From Henckelia pumila (lineage: Eukaryota > Streptophyta > Magnoliopsida > Lamiales > Gesneriaceae), in NCBI RefSeq assembly GCF_033568475.1, contig NC_133123.1, positions 19,330,622 through 19,394,621 on the forward strand: a DNA stretch of 64,000 nt. Direction: 5' to 3'. The translations under genes were made by a program, and so were the position numbers. This document shows positions 13,216-25,110 of the stretch, piece by piece; positions within the stretch are counted from its first letter, which is position 1, and every line of letters starts with the position of its first letter. The notes under the pieces are model-generated. The model saw only the letters and a program-made list of their open reading frames with translations. It was not told the DNA's origin and ran no database searches.

Positions 13216-13232
13216 ATTATTATTATTATTAA

Positions 13233-13274
<42 letters not shown>

Positions 13275-13275
13275 G
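13216..13275. repeat. (TTA)n/(TA)n microsatellite
   Basis: About 14 TTA units, with a single AAT interruption near 13231, run directly into about eight TA units. Confidence 0.9.
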
Positions 13276-13651
13276 ATATTTGTTTTATAAGTACGTGCAT
13301 GCGTATATATATATAATTATAAATATGATCTTTTCATTGAATTAAATGCGATTTCATGGTTTCTCCATATACTTGATGGAGTTTTAAGTTAACCTAAATT
13401 TAATTAATTTTTTTCATGACTTCGCTTCTTACTGACTTTCATATATAGGAAATTACTAATGTTTATTAAAGTTGATAGATTTTCTCATAAGTTCTAATTG
13501 GCTAGATGAAACAATTTTTATTCATGCTAGTCGTCTTGTGCGCGTTGCGTTTCAACATAGTTGTTTATATCTAATTAAATTTTAGTTTATAAAATATAAA
13601 TAAAATATAGTTAGCACATAAGTTATCTAAATGAGAATGATTAAATCAACA

Positions 13652-13652
<1 letters not shown>

Positions 13653-13693
<41 letters not shown>
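13653..13693. repeat. (TA)n microsatellite
   Basis: About 20 uninterrupted TA units. Confidence 0.95.
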
Positions 13694-13697
<4 letters not shown>

Positions 13698-14539
13698 AGA
13701 AAAACCCACCATATTATACTAAAATTACTTCTTGTGTTCCACTTTGATAAATTATGAATAGCTAGCTTACCAAATTAGCTTTGATAGGTATTGGCAACAA
13801 ATTTGTTCATGATATATATCGGTTAGAGATTTTATTTTATTAATATATTATATCAATCCGATCCAAACCCGTCCGAATTGGTTCTCCTAGTTGGGATAAT
13901 GTTTTATGATTTTAACACATATTAATAGTTATTTGAGTCATCATGTACTATCATTTTCTTTTTCATGATGCAATTTTTTGTTATTATTTTAAGTTGCAAG
14001 AATTTGAAATTTTAAAAAATTAATTATAGATAAAATGTTTGTAACGATATTTAATATAAAAAAAATTACATAGGCTTTTTTCCTAAAAATTGGCCTAGAA
14101 CCTCCAATTATCTAATTGTCACATCAATCATCAAAAAGTTGTTCATAATGTTCAACTGGTATCAGTAACTTAATTCCAAAATAATTTGTGTTGCATATTG
14201 TTGGCTTCATGTAAGTTTTTATATATAGCATCGTATACATGAAGTAATTAACCTAAAATTAACGTAAAAAAATTAAATACTGTGAATATTCAAGTAATTG
14301 TAACAAATGAAACGATTATTTTAAATTGGGGGAAGAAAATCGTTCCCTCTTCCTCTTCCTATCCTTCGTTTCAATGAGAGGATAACTAGAAAATGAGATT
14401 TAATTTTGTCTGACACGTTTGACTGCATCTAATTTAATTTATTTAATTCAAATTTTTTTTGTCTAAAAAGAATTAAGGGTATAGTTGTAATATTATCTAA
14501 GACTTTACCGATTAATTGGAAAAACGGGAAGGAATCTAT

Positions 14540-15165
14540 CACAAGTTAAAATTTTGAGACATTTTCCACCAACTTATCTAGGTTTGAGTTTTTGTCTACT
14601 TTTCAATTTGGGAAAATTGTTTTTTTTTTCATGTATATTTGTCACTTTGCGATTTCGATCCTCTATAGTTTCATATTTCAATTTTAATCCGCTATCTTTG
14701 TTTTTTTTTTTATTACAATTTTAGTTTTTTTTTTCGATGTGGCGCTGATGTGGCACCAATGCACTGCTTATGTGGAACTGACATGTATAGTGTCACATAA
14801 GCATTTTCGAAGAAAAAAGACTAAAATTGTCAAAAATCAGAACATGCAGAACTAAAACTAAAATATGAAAACATAGATGACCGAAATCGAAAAGTGGCAA
14901 ACATGTAGAACTAAAATTGCAGTTTTCCCTTTCAATTTTGACTTTTTGTACATAAATTTTTAGTTTTTATTATTTTGGTATATCAAACAAGTCAATAATT
15001 TCTAGTGTCATGTCATCATTTTTCTTGTATCACGTCAATACTATGTCGAAATATGACTAAAAACCCGAAAAACTAAAATTTAATATATCAAAATAAAGTG
15101 GACCAAAATCCAAATTAAAAAAAAAGTTAGTAGATTAAAAAATTTATTTTCCAAAGCACCGACTC
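14540..15165. mobile_element. Probable older foldback element that hosts the MITE at 14610
   Basis: The sequence to the right of the inserted MITE (14939-15165) contains 'actaaaatttaatatatcaaaataaagtggaccaaaatcc'-like wording that mirrors the arms of the foldback at 19058-19507, and the left side (14540-14609) has the expected counterpart. Ends are worn and no duplication is visible. Confidence 0.35.
14610..14929. mobile_element. Mutator-like foldback MITE, perfect 9-bp target duplication
   Basis: A 320-bp element opening with gggaaaattg and closing with cagttttccc, with inverted arms covering most of its length (gtcactttgcgatttcg against cgaaatcgaaaagtggc). It is flanked by tttcaattt at 14601-14609 and 14930-14938, the 9-bp duplication typical of Mutator-like elements. 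It has no ORF. It belongs to the same family as the element at 37923-38233. Confidence 0.85.
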
Positions 15166-15520
15166 TTTTTTTTTTTTGGGCGGCGTGGATGGGGGGATTT
15201 GCAATACTTTCTCGCCAAAGTGCTAAAGTAGTGTTGAAAAATACTGACATGACTTCTGAAATTGTTGATTTATCCTATGTCATGTCATCAGTTGAATCAA
15301 AATTGCTAAAAATTAATAGTTGGTGTATGAATACGATATCTTGAAAACTTAGCATATCGAAACAAAAAATAGGATAAGTTAATTAATATACCAATACCAT
15401 TTCATTTGAATGATAGGATGCATGTGATTAATTATTTGTTTATATATCTGCAGTGCAAACATGCATATCGAAGGTCCTCTCTTATATTAATAAAATATGG
15501 AATTTTTTTTCCTTGTATAC

Positions 15521-18500
15521 GAGCTAGAAATATTGTTCAGTGTAGGCAATGATGTTATAATTAATAAAGCAAAAATATAAAATATGATAATCATAAAACA
15601 TTAAAATAATTACCTTGCAATTGTTCCTTTCGAGTCTTTATATTTTGAAACCTTTGTACAATAGTTTCATTATCAATGGTTAGAAATACATCTTTTTCTA
15701 CATAGACAATGAGACTATCATTCATCCAATCATCACTCATTCGATTGTGTAATCTGTCTTTAACAATTCTCATGGCAGAAAACACTATCTCGACAGTCGC
15801 AGTCGTAACCGGTAGAATTAATGCCAATGTCAAAAGCTTATAAAGCAACGGGTAAACCATATTTTTCTTTGACACGACTAACTTCTCTGAAAGTTCACCA
15901 AGTCCTTTTATTCCTTGAAATTCTTTGTTAGAACGCATATCACATATGTAAGTTTCAAGTTGATCGTCAAGCACGAGGAGATCAAATCTTGAAAAATCTT
16001 GTGGATAAAACTCAGCTAGTTGCATCAATTTTTTCTTCTCAAAAGCCAAAAATGAGTTTTGTGGACACAAACAAGCTACACAAAGGAGCAACACCATACC
16101 TGTCTCTGAGAAACGATCATTTAACTCTTGAAGTTGCATATCAACGACACCATAGAATAAATCCACACGATAGTGATGCAAATTTGTCACTTCGGGTGGA
16201 TTACGATGAGGACGACCACGTGGTGCCCAACGTGTGAACATATCATCCATTTTGAGAACATCAATGTAATGCTGCTCACAAAATCGGTGAACCTTTTCTA
16301 AAAATGAATCCCAACCATCATCTCTCATCTTTTGAAGTCGGTGTTTGCATACTTGTACCAATTCCATTGCATTCACAATATCCTGATCCTTTTTTTTGCA
16401 ATGCTATTGACAATTCACTTGAAACTCCTAAGACGTGTTTCATCAAGTGGAGATTGAATGCAAAATCGAATGAAAGTATTTACTCTAATAAATTAAATGC
16501 CTTAGTTTTTTGATCAGGAGAACTAGGATCATCTTTCGAAATTATTTCAAGCACATCACTGACAGCAGAGAACATAGAAATCAAACTTGTCAAAGAATAG
16601 TAATGTGACCCCCAACGTGTATCCCCCACACGTTGAAGGGAAGTTTCTTGATTAAGGTCCCGACCACTTGAAATCTCACCCCTCTCTAATGCATCCACAA
16701 TAAAATCTGAATGTTTCTCTCGAAAAAGATCTGACCGTTTGCAAGATGCTCCAACAACATTTACCACATCACCAACAACACGAAAGAAAATAGAAATCGG
16801 AAGATTTTTCTTGGCCACAACTACAAGAGCTAGTTGCAGTTGATGAGCAAAACAATGTATGTAAAATGCACTTGGGTTCTCCATTAAAATGAGTGCTTTT
16901 AGACCTTTAAATTTATCTTGCATATTACTTGCTCCATCATACCCTTGTCCTCTCAACTTAGATATGCTTAAATTATATCTAGAGAACATTTTATCAATTG
17001 CGGCCTTAAGTGAGAGTGCAGTAGTAATAGAAATATGTTCAATCCCAATAAAACGTTCCTTTACGTGTCCACTACTATCCACATAACGGATGAAAACTGA
17101 CATTTGCTCCTTTGTTGACACATCACGAGATTCATCAACTAAAATAGAGAACAATGAATCACCAACATCTCTGATAATAATATTAATTGTTTCAGTGGCA
17201 CAAACACTCACTATTTCTTTCTGAATATCAGGGGATGTTAACTTGCAATTTTTAGGAGCATTTTTTCAATATTACATCATTAATCTCTTTATTATGGCAC
17301 CCAAAAATTCCAGTTGGATAAGAAAGTTACCTGGATTAAGAGAATTTTCAGTTTCGTCATGACCCCGAAATAAAAGCCCTTGTCGCAACAAAACTCTAAT
17401 ACAATCAATCGAAGCATTGAGACGAATGCGATAATCATTCCGCATTTGCTTTTTGACAGCTTGTGAAAAACTGATTGAATGTGCTCATCTTGATTCATCA
17501 AAGCTTCACAATTCATTCGGGCTTTATGATGTTCACTGTCATGCTGGCCAACATGAATATTTAACCTGTCTTTACACTTCCAATTTACGAATCCTTCACT
17601 AAAAAAAGATTCCCCTCCTGCTTGTTTTTCCTTATTAGCCTTGAAGAGATAGCAATACAAACAATACACGGCATTTTTTCTATACTATACTCTAACCAAT
17701 CACCAAATTCCTTAAACCATGAAGGATTGAACCGTCTCCATTGGCTTGCTCCAAATTTTTGTTTTTGGAATTCATAGCCTGATGGTTGACATGGGCCTTT
17801 TTGCAAATATGTCCTTCGAACTTGATCCCTAATGTTGACATTATAAGCACAAATTGGAGTCCTTAATCCAGGATCTGCCGGTAGTTGTGAGAAATCAAAT
17901 TCTTCAACCACTGTAATATCTCCACTGCTTTGTATTTCTGGTTCTGGATCTGGATCTTTTCTTTTATAAAATCTATTCATTGTAGATATATTGATTTCCT
18001 AACGAAATAAAAAAAATTATAAATGTTTAGAGTGAACTCATACAATGAAATTAAACAAATTATAGACCAATGCAACAAAATAATTAAGAATAAAACAACA
18101 CAAAACAACTTTCATTTGATCAATTGATCTATTACTAAAAACCAACATTGTTTCAACAAACAAACCAATTAAACAATAATGTATCAAAATTCAAAAAACA
18201 AAAGCAAAATAAAAACCCAACTCACTTACCACTGTATCGAAAAAAAAAAGAATGCTAAAATTTCAAATTTCAATGGCCCTCACGTGAATCACGATTGCTC
18301 ATCATTCTCAATTTTCAATTCTCCATAATTAACATATAATTTAAAATTTCAATTAAACAATAAATAAGAAGTTCAATTGAAACCTAATATCTCATTACCA
18401 ACAAAATTATTCGCCTATTTATATTTTTACATACCTAAATATGGAGACCAATCTAGAAGAAAAGCTAAAAAATCATGGCATCTCTGGCCCCAGATGAATG

Positions 18501-18766
18501 ACGACGATCTTTGAAGGATGACTCAAGAGAGCAGCGGCTGATTCAAAATCAGAAAGGTCCCGACTTTTATCGCAGTCCGCAGAAGAAGACTTGGGCAAGA
18601 TGGAATTGGAATCAGTCAATCCAAATAAGTAGTGGGCTTCACGATTTTTTTTTAAAAAAAAATTAAGTAGTGTGGGCTGAATAAAAAACTAGACCATATA
18701 TCCCCTTTTTTTTTGGGCCTAGTGTAGGCAAGTGCCCACACTGGGACTGAATAAGCTCCGCCTCTG
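15521..18766 (-). mobile_element. Degenerate hAT transposon (TTF/DUF4371, ZMYM1-like)
   Basis: The right end reads, on the minus strand, CAGAGGCGGAGCTTATTCAG, a terminal inverted repeat usual for this hAT group. The left end (gagctagaaatattgttcagtgtaggca) is a worn match lacking the outer bases. Direct repeats cttgtatac flank both sides (15512-15520 and 18767-18775), in line with the 8-bp duplication of hAT elements. The transposase coding region at 15591-17980 is broken. The insertion abuts the left unit of the tandem duplication that follows. Confidence 0.7.
15591..17980 (-). pseudogene. hAT transposase pseudogene (TTF zinc finger, DUF4371, hAT dimerisation)
   Basis: Four minus-strand open segments in different frames together spell a ZMYM1-like hAT transposase. 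17980-17585 has the N-terminus with the TTF-type finger region (QKGPCQPSGYEFQ, FNPSWFKEFGDWLEYS). 17669-17292 continues it (YCLYCYLFK, GGESFFSEGF). 17211-16480 carries the RNase H-like core (ILVDESRDVS, RGQGYDGASNM, CFAHQLQLALV, GDTRWGSHY). 16376-15591 ends with the dimerisation region (LALILPVTTATVEIVFSAM, DRLHNRMSDDWMNDSLIVY). Breaks lie near 17670, 17290 and 16380-16480, so no functional protein can be made. The product would have cut and joined DNA at the element ends. Confidence 0.85.
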
Positions 18767-18776
18767 CTTGTATACA

Positions 18777-19549
18777 GTTATATGTTTTATGAAAAACTAG
18801 AAATAACATGATTATTGAAGGGAGAATGCTTCATATGAAATATGTTTCAAGGCCATGCATGTATTATCCTTCGACTTCTTTTTGAATATGACATATATTA
18901 TAATTTCGGTCATTTGGGAATATTTACAATAACTAAAAAAATTATCACTGACTTAAAAAATCAATTTTTTTTATTTCTTAAATACAGATTATGTGTTAGC
19001 ACAAAAATTGGTCATATGATAATTTTCATTCTTCAAAAGTGATTCTAGTAAAATTAAGGAAAAATGATTTTTGGGTCCATTAAATTGTAAATTTTTGGGT
19101 TTTGGTCCATTGATTAAGTTTTCAAAGTTTGTTTGGTACAATAAAATTTAATTTTCGGATACCTTGGGCCAATTGCTGACATGAAAGCTTGTTGAGATGC
19201 AATAATTATCTTTGTTGGGTAGAGCTATCGAACCATGACACTTGGACTGATGTGCGGTTTAAAAGAATTGAATTGTATCATTACCACCAACTATAACTTT
19301 TGATAAAGAAACAAGCGATCGTTCCTACAATTAAAGCTTGACAAGTTCATATTTTTCAAAGTCACGTCATCATTTTTTCGATATCACGTTAGCAATTAAA
19401 CCAAAAAATAACAAAAAATTAAATGTTAACGTACCAAAATCAAACTTTGAAAACTTAGTAGACCAAACTCAAAATTAAACAAATTAGTGGTCAAAAATTT
19501 ATTTCCCAAAAATAAATAATAAAATAACTTATTTATTAAACACTATACA
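18777..19549. repeat. Left unit of a tandem duplication (carries a foldback MITE)
   Basis: Leaving out the MITE at 19058-19507, this roughly 320-bp unit matches 23968-25110 without its own insert: both run from 'ttatgRaaaactMgMaataac' through 'catgtattatYcttcgacttctttt' to 'cttatttatYaaacacta'. The two units would be adjacent if the LTR at 19550-23962 were removed. No coding potential. Confidence 0.7.
19058..19507. mobile_element. Foldback MITE in the left duplicate unit
   Basis: About 450 bp with long imperfect inverted arms (ggaaaaatgatttttgggtc against gaccactaat...tttccc; ttttcaaagtttg mirrored at 19449-19461). The right duplicate unit lacks this insertion, which supports its being mobile. 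The target duplication is too worn to read. Confidence 0.65.
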
Positions 19550-20403
19550 TGTGACATCCCGTATTTTTAAACAATATTTACAAGAATGAAAATGCGGAAA
19601 AGTGTGACAAAAATTTTCAAATATAAAGGTGCAGAGCATGAATCGCGTTTGCGAGTTTAATAAATCGTACTTGAAATTAAAATTTATAAATAACACTTAC
19701 AAATTATCATGACTCTAACGTGAATAAAATATTTGAAACAAAGGATTCAACCCTACAGACAAAGACCAGTTCTAATACGGGCATGCCAAAATTGCTACTT
19801 ACATAGCGAACCTCAACCATCAATTGAAATCTTAGGAAAACGAACGAAACATAAGTTTTAATAAAATAAACGCAGTGCGAAAATACTTTTTAAAATATTT
19901 GTGGTACCAAGAACAAAACGATCATACTGAACTAAACAACATAAATGTTAAAAACTTAAAAGCATTAAAATCCATCGCCCCGAGGCTATCATATAAAATG
20001 CTAAAGCTAAACATTTCTCAAAACTGACTTTTAAAGGTAATGCATAAAATAATGTAACAACAAAAATAAAATATGCAAAGTTTCTCGCTTCAAAATGCCA
20101 GCAGTTTGAACAGTCGTGTCATGCAATGTCTTCGCCTCTTGGACTCTTCAACCATTCCACCAAGCTTTTAATTCAATACATTTCAAATCCAACTACACCA
20201 ATCAAGTATAGTGAGTCTAAAGACTCAACAAGAATTACTCATAAACAACATAATTACATAATAAAAATCATCATGCTTTGAATGTACAACATTTGATTAT
20301 AAAAATCATGCAGTAAATGACATAAAAGTAAATTTAACTGAACATAACATAAAACTTTCATATAGTTGTGATGAAATATATGCATTTGTGCAAACCGTCG
20401 TAT

Positions 20404-20640
20404 GAGCACATGTTTTGGAACGGTCATCCCCGGAGCTCATCCCAGAGAGCCAATTCTTCCATCTCTCGAGCACGTATTTGGAAAGGTCATCCTCAGAGCT
20501 CATCCCAGAGAGCCAATTTCTCCATCTCTTGAGCACGTATTTGGAAAGGTCATCCCCGGAGCTTATCCCAAGGAGTCGTTTCACATTCTCTTGAGCACGT
20601 ATTTTGGATAGGCCCTTTCGGATCTCATTCCAAAAGTCCA
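20404..20640. repeat. Tandem repeat, about 63 bp x 3.8 copies
   Basis: Units start at 20404, 20468, 20531 and 20593, each beginning gagcacRtRtttgga and containing ggtcatcc and ggagct-atccca blocks. It lies within the LTR and produces misleading ORFs on both strands. Confidence 0.9.
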
Positions 20641-21238
20641 AATCCCGTCATTTTCGTTCGTTTTGCCACCATAAAGTCACATATAACATCAAAATATTTC
20701 ATGCATACAATACATCATTCAACATCATAACTTTGTAAATTTGATCATTCTTTCTCTTCATAAACATCATCATCATAACATCGTCTTCATAACATTTTCT
20801 TCATAAACTTTCTCATAACTTTGTCATATCAATAATAAAACATTTGCATCATAAATATTCTTATCCTTCATGAATCATACTTAAAAATATCTTAAAAATA
20901 TCATGTCATCATGAACCTTGAAAATAACTTTAAACTTAACATGTCATGCTCTTAAAATCCTTTCATGTTCGAAAACCATGTATGCTAAGTGAAATAGAGA
21001 TAAAAATGTTTATAAACTTCATGTTTTCATAAAGAACATAGCTTTCGTGAGAACATACTAGCATGTAATGCACTACATAACTAAATCGATCCACGTGAAT
21101 CGTTCTTTTCGTTCTTGACATTAGAACTTGAAACTTTTTGCATATGAACTTTAAAAATACTTAAAACACCTTAAAATATCATAAACATGAATTTATGACT
21201 TAAAAACATACATGAAAAATTTTTAGACAGAAACATTT

Positions 21239-21271
21239 GGGCTCGAGCGGAATAAATTCCCGCTCGAGCCC
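21239..21271. repeat. Perfect hairpin, GGGCTCGAGCGG arms with 9-nt loop
   Basis: Arms 21239-21250 and 21260-21271 are exact reverse complements. The core CTCGAGCGG resembles the hairpin motifs of other LTRs in the window. Confidence 0.9.
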
Positions 21272-21703
21272 AGCCCAGGCGCGGGGCGGTCTCTGCACAC
21301 GCACGAGCGTGGATTGTTCTGCCTTAAACGTTATTTTTCGTCCCGAATTAGGAAAAATGATAAATATGACAGTTGTAGCACTATGTTTGGATTTCAAATG
21401 GTATGGGCCTCACCATAAATGGATATTTCAATGAAACATTATGCTCGTTCTACGAAGATGTGTCAGTGGAGAAAAATACGGTACACACGACACACTTCAG
21501 GGTGGTTTTGGCCTTTCTTCCAAAATGATTTGGACAAAAGTCAAAACAATAAAATTGTAGTTCTATGAATTGTATTTCTAATAAAATTGGCCTCATTTCA
21601 TTTTTATTAGTACACCAGCCTTGATCCTTGAAATCGTAACTGATGTCGCTAACCCAGGATAACCCAACACATGTCAAATCTTCAAAAGCTTTAAACTAAA
21701 AAT

Positions 21704-22970
21704 GAGTTATTTGTACCAAATACCTATGTGAAATATTGAAAATACACACTTTTTTCTTATAAAATTTTAATATACATCTTCAATTATAACTTTTTATAAA
21801 ATTAGCACACGTGCCCCTTCATGTGAAGGATTGTTGCGCACGCGCCCCTCATGCGACTGGGCAAACATTACAATTTTTTTTTGCACCAAAAATACCCCTA
21901 CGAAATATTAAAAATACATGTTTGATCCCTTGAAAGTATAATTTTTAAATCTATTCATCCTATAATACACAATTTTATTAAGATCCAATTATAAAATATT
22001 CACCAGACATTTTTCATTTTATAAATTTTTGTTTTTATTTTAAATTTATTTCTTAATTAGTTTGTTTCTAAAAAAATATTATTACTCACTTTGTTATTTT
22101 ATTAAACTCATTTCGTATTTCCAATTTTTCCATTAAACAGGCATTCATAAACAATGATTTAAATATCAAAAAGTACCAAAATATTGAACCAAAATATGCA
22201 TGAACTTAGGTATTAAATTCTTATTTATGAATGTATGTTTAATAAAGAAGTTGGAAAGATGAAGTGAGTTTAATAAAATACTGATAGCAAAATAAAGTAA
22301 TATTTTTTTTTAATTAACAAATTAATTTAGAATAATAAATTTAAATAAAAATAAAAATTAGTAAAATGAAATTTTTTGATAAATATTTTATAATTGGATC
22401 TTAATAAAAATTGTGTATTATTATTTACTGCAAATTATGCAATGCATCTTCACGAAAAGTAATATGCGTGAACTTATCATTTTGGTTCAATATTTTGGTA
22501 CTTTTAGGTATTTAAATCCTTGTTTATGAATGCATGTTTAATTTATAAGTTGAAAACACGAAGTGAGTTTAATAAATAATGATAGCAAGATAAAGTAATA
22601 ATATTTTTTAGTTAAAAATTAATTAAAAATAATAAATTTAATATAAAATAAAATTAATAAAATGATAAATGTTTGGTAAATATTTTATAATTGGATCTTA
22701 ATAAAAATTGTGTATTATGGATTGAATAAATTTAAAAATTATATTTTCAAGAGGTCAAACATGTATTTTTAATATTTCATAGGGGTATTTGGTGCAAAAA
22801 AATCAAAATATTTTCCCAGTCACATGAGAAGCGCGTACGCAACAATCACTCATATGAAGGAGCGCGTTTGCTAATTTTATAAAAGGTAACAGTTGAAGAT
22901 GCCTATTAAAATTCACAGGGAAAAGTGTGCATTTTCAATATTTCATAGGAGTATTTGGTGCAAATAACTC
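21704..22970. mobile_element. Long foldback element with 10-bp target duplication
   Basis: A 1267-bp element opening with gagttatttgtaccaaatac; its end is the inverted counterpart (gtatttggtgcaaataactc). It is flanked by aactaaaaat at 21694-21703 and 22971-22980. The interior has two copies of a segment (about 22170-22430 and 22480-22720; shared gaagtgagtttaataaa, ataattggatcttaataaaa), so it grew by internal duplication. No transposase. The 10-bp duplication fits Mutator-like foldbacks. Confidence 0.8.
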
Positions 22971-23967
22971 AACTAAAAATACATACATTCAAAAATATTC
23001 ATATTCAACATCTTTCTCAAAATTCTTTAACATCTTTCTCAAAATCTTTAACCAAAACGTCAAAAACGATTCACGTTTTACAATTCTACATCATGCTCAT
23101 CAAAAACTTATAGAATCAATGCAATATACATAACTTACACATCAACATACATCTTTTTTATATCAAAATAAATATATTATCGATTGGTATTCAAAAGACC
23201 TAAAAACTTGTCTTTTTTCTTTGGTATGGAGAAATCCGGACCTCAGGAATACGACCTAGCCTTGCCACGAACGAGTTGAACGATAAACTTCTTTCAAATA
23301 GTGCAAATTTTTTAAAAGAAGGGTAGGTGAAGAGATGACGGCTGCAGAGAAGGGGTAGGGGAAGAGGCGGCGTGAAAAAGAAGATTTTGGGGAAATAAAC
23401 TTACACACAAATTTGTAGTAAGTTCTTGTACCGAAAGTTGGCTCGACAACTTAAAAATTCATATTTTAAAATATCTCTCCCTAAATTATTAAAATTAAAT
23501 ACCAAGCCCAACTTTTAAATAAAAAGCTGCACAAACATATTTTGAACTTAAAAATAAATATTCGTATAAAATACACATAACTTAAAATTTCTTAAATCTC
23601 GTTCATAAGCTAGTCACGATTCCTTCGTCACCGGAATTATAAAACTCATACCTAAAATACATTAAACTATCTTTTTCAATCGTTAAACATCAGGCATAAT
23701 AGAAAACATTAAATTATTTAACACAATATTTAAAAATATATTTGAACATTTAAAATCTCAACTTTGAAACATTAAAATCTCATGCGAAATAAATAGCATG
23801 AGAAACCTTTTGAACACACTCTTTTGATCCTTAATACATTACATAAAAGCATTTATTTAAAAATAACTTTTAAATCATAAATAAATAAATAAAATAACTT
23901 AAAATTTATTTAAAATTCATTTAACACTCGTGAGTAGATAGATGGATTTTTTGGGTACTACAATACA

Positions 23968-25110
23968 TGTTATGGAAAACTCGCAATAACGTGATTATTG
24001 AAAGGATAATGGTTAATGTGAATGAGATATTTTTAAAACATTTCATGAATTTCGATACTTATACATGCATGCCCGGACCTGTTATATTAATTTTGAGGCA
24101 AGTGCCTCGGGCCCCAAAATTTTGGGGGCACCAAAATTTTAAAAAATTACTATTATGGTATATAAATAATTCACGATCTCATCTCATGAATAATAATTAA
24201 TGGACAGTAACATGTGATGAAGATTTGAAGTCTCACTTAAATTATCTTTTTATCCACATAAATATTCAGCAAAAATCAATAATCAATTCAGAATATATCT
24301 AGCAAGTTCCCACTAAAAATCAAATCCCCCCATTATATGATGATCAAGCTCGCTATCACTTGATATTTGTTTATCGATTCGTTTCAGGATATTTTCTAAC
24401 ACTTGAATGCATAATTTTTGTGATCCAACAGAAGTTGCATTTACCGAAAGAGGGTTTTTCAAGTTGAAGTTGTGCGAAACTCATCTTCGATCAATTATGT
24501 TATATAAAAGATAAATGAATTGGCTATGTATCAATCAAGAAAAAAAGTGCTGTTTGAGAACACTTTTAGGCAAAATTAATCATATTTTCGTTCCAAAATT
24601 GAGAGACAATCAATATTCAAGTGAACATTTATCGGTTCAAAACATAAATTTCACATTTTGTTTGGATAATATTGACTTTATTAGTATTTATTTATTACAT
24701 ATTTTTATATATCTTTAATTTTATTTATTAAATTTATGTTATTCATACTATCATATTTATCGATGGAAAAATATATGAATTTTAAGCTTTAAGGGCAGCA
24801 ATTTTTTTACACTCGCCTCAGACTTAAAAAACTCAGGTTCGGCACTGTATACATGCATGTATTATTCTTCGACTTCTTTTAATGACATTTAGATTAACTC
24901 ACTCATTTAAGAGTATTTACAATCATTAAAAAATGATTTTTAGCTTTGAATTTTTTAAAAAATAAGTTTTTGTGTTACTCTTAAATGCACATTGTGCGTT
25001 AGATTTTGATTTAGCTAAAAAAAACTGATCATATAGTGATTTTGAATCTTATAAATTATTTTAGTAAAAAAATTAATAAATCACTTATTTATCAAACACT
25101 ACCTAATTTT
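23968..25110. repeat. Right unit of the tandem duplication (carries a deleted hAT element)
   Basis: The counterpart of 18777-19549; about 350 bp once the hAT at 24068-24847 is left out. It lacks the MITE present in the left unit. Confidence 0.7.
24068..24847 (+). mobile_element. Internally deleted hAT element with perfect 8-bp duplication
   Basis: A 780-bp element with ends catgcccggacctg and, read inward from the right, cagtgccgaacctg. tatacatg flanks it on both sides (24060-24067 and 24848-24855). At about 24431-24545 it still encodes a shred of the hAT dimerisation region (FTERGFFKLKL, LRSIM, stop, MNWLCINQEKK), so it derives from an autonomous hAT of the ZMYM1-like type and is now non-autonomous. 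Confidence 0.85.

Larger units (their letters stand above)
12600..14600. other. AT-rich intergenic DNA with microsatellites
   Basis: No ORF of interest. It contains a T-run at about 13038-13055, a (TTA)n tract with adjoining (TA)n at 13216-13275, and a (TA)n tract at 13653-13693. No transposon ends are recognisable. Confidence 0.6.
19550..23962 (-). mobile_element. Solo LTR (minus orientation), 5-bp target duplication, with nested foldback
   Basis: The element starts TGTGACATCCCG and ends GGTACTACA, with ataca on both sides (19545-19549 and 23963-23967). It has no gag or pol sequence and no internal LTR repeat, so it looks like a single recombined LTR. Its own length is about 3.1 kb once the foldback at 21704-22970 is removed. 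It contains a 63-bp tandem repeat (20404-20640) and a perfect 12-bp-arm hairpin at 21239-21271. In minus orientation its start (TGTAGTACC...) resembles the LTR at 44163-47263. Confidence 0.7.

Noticed and set aside
20306..20641. 111-codon ORF with internal repeats as a repeat protein
   Set aside because: Translation of the 63-bp tandem repeat in an LTR; unit lengths of 62-64 bp do not keep frame consistently.
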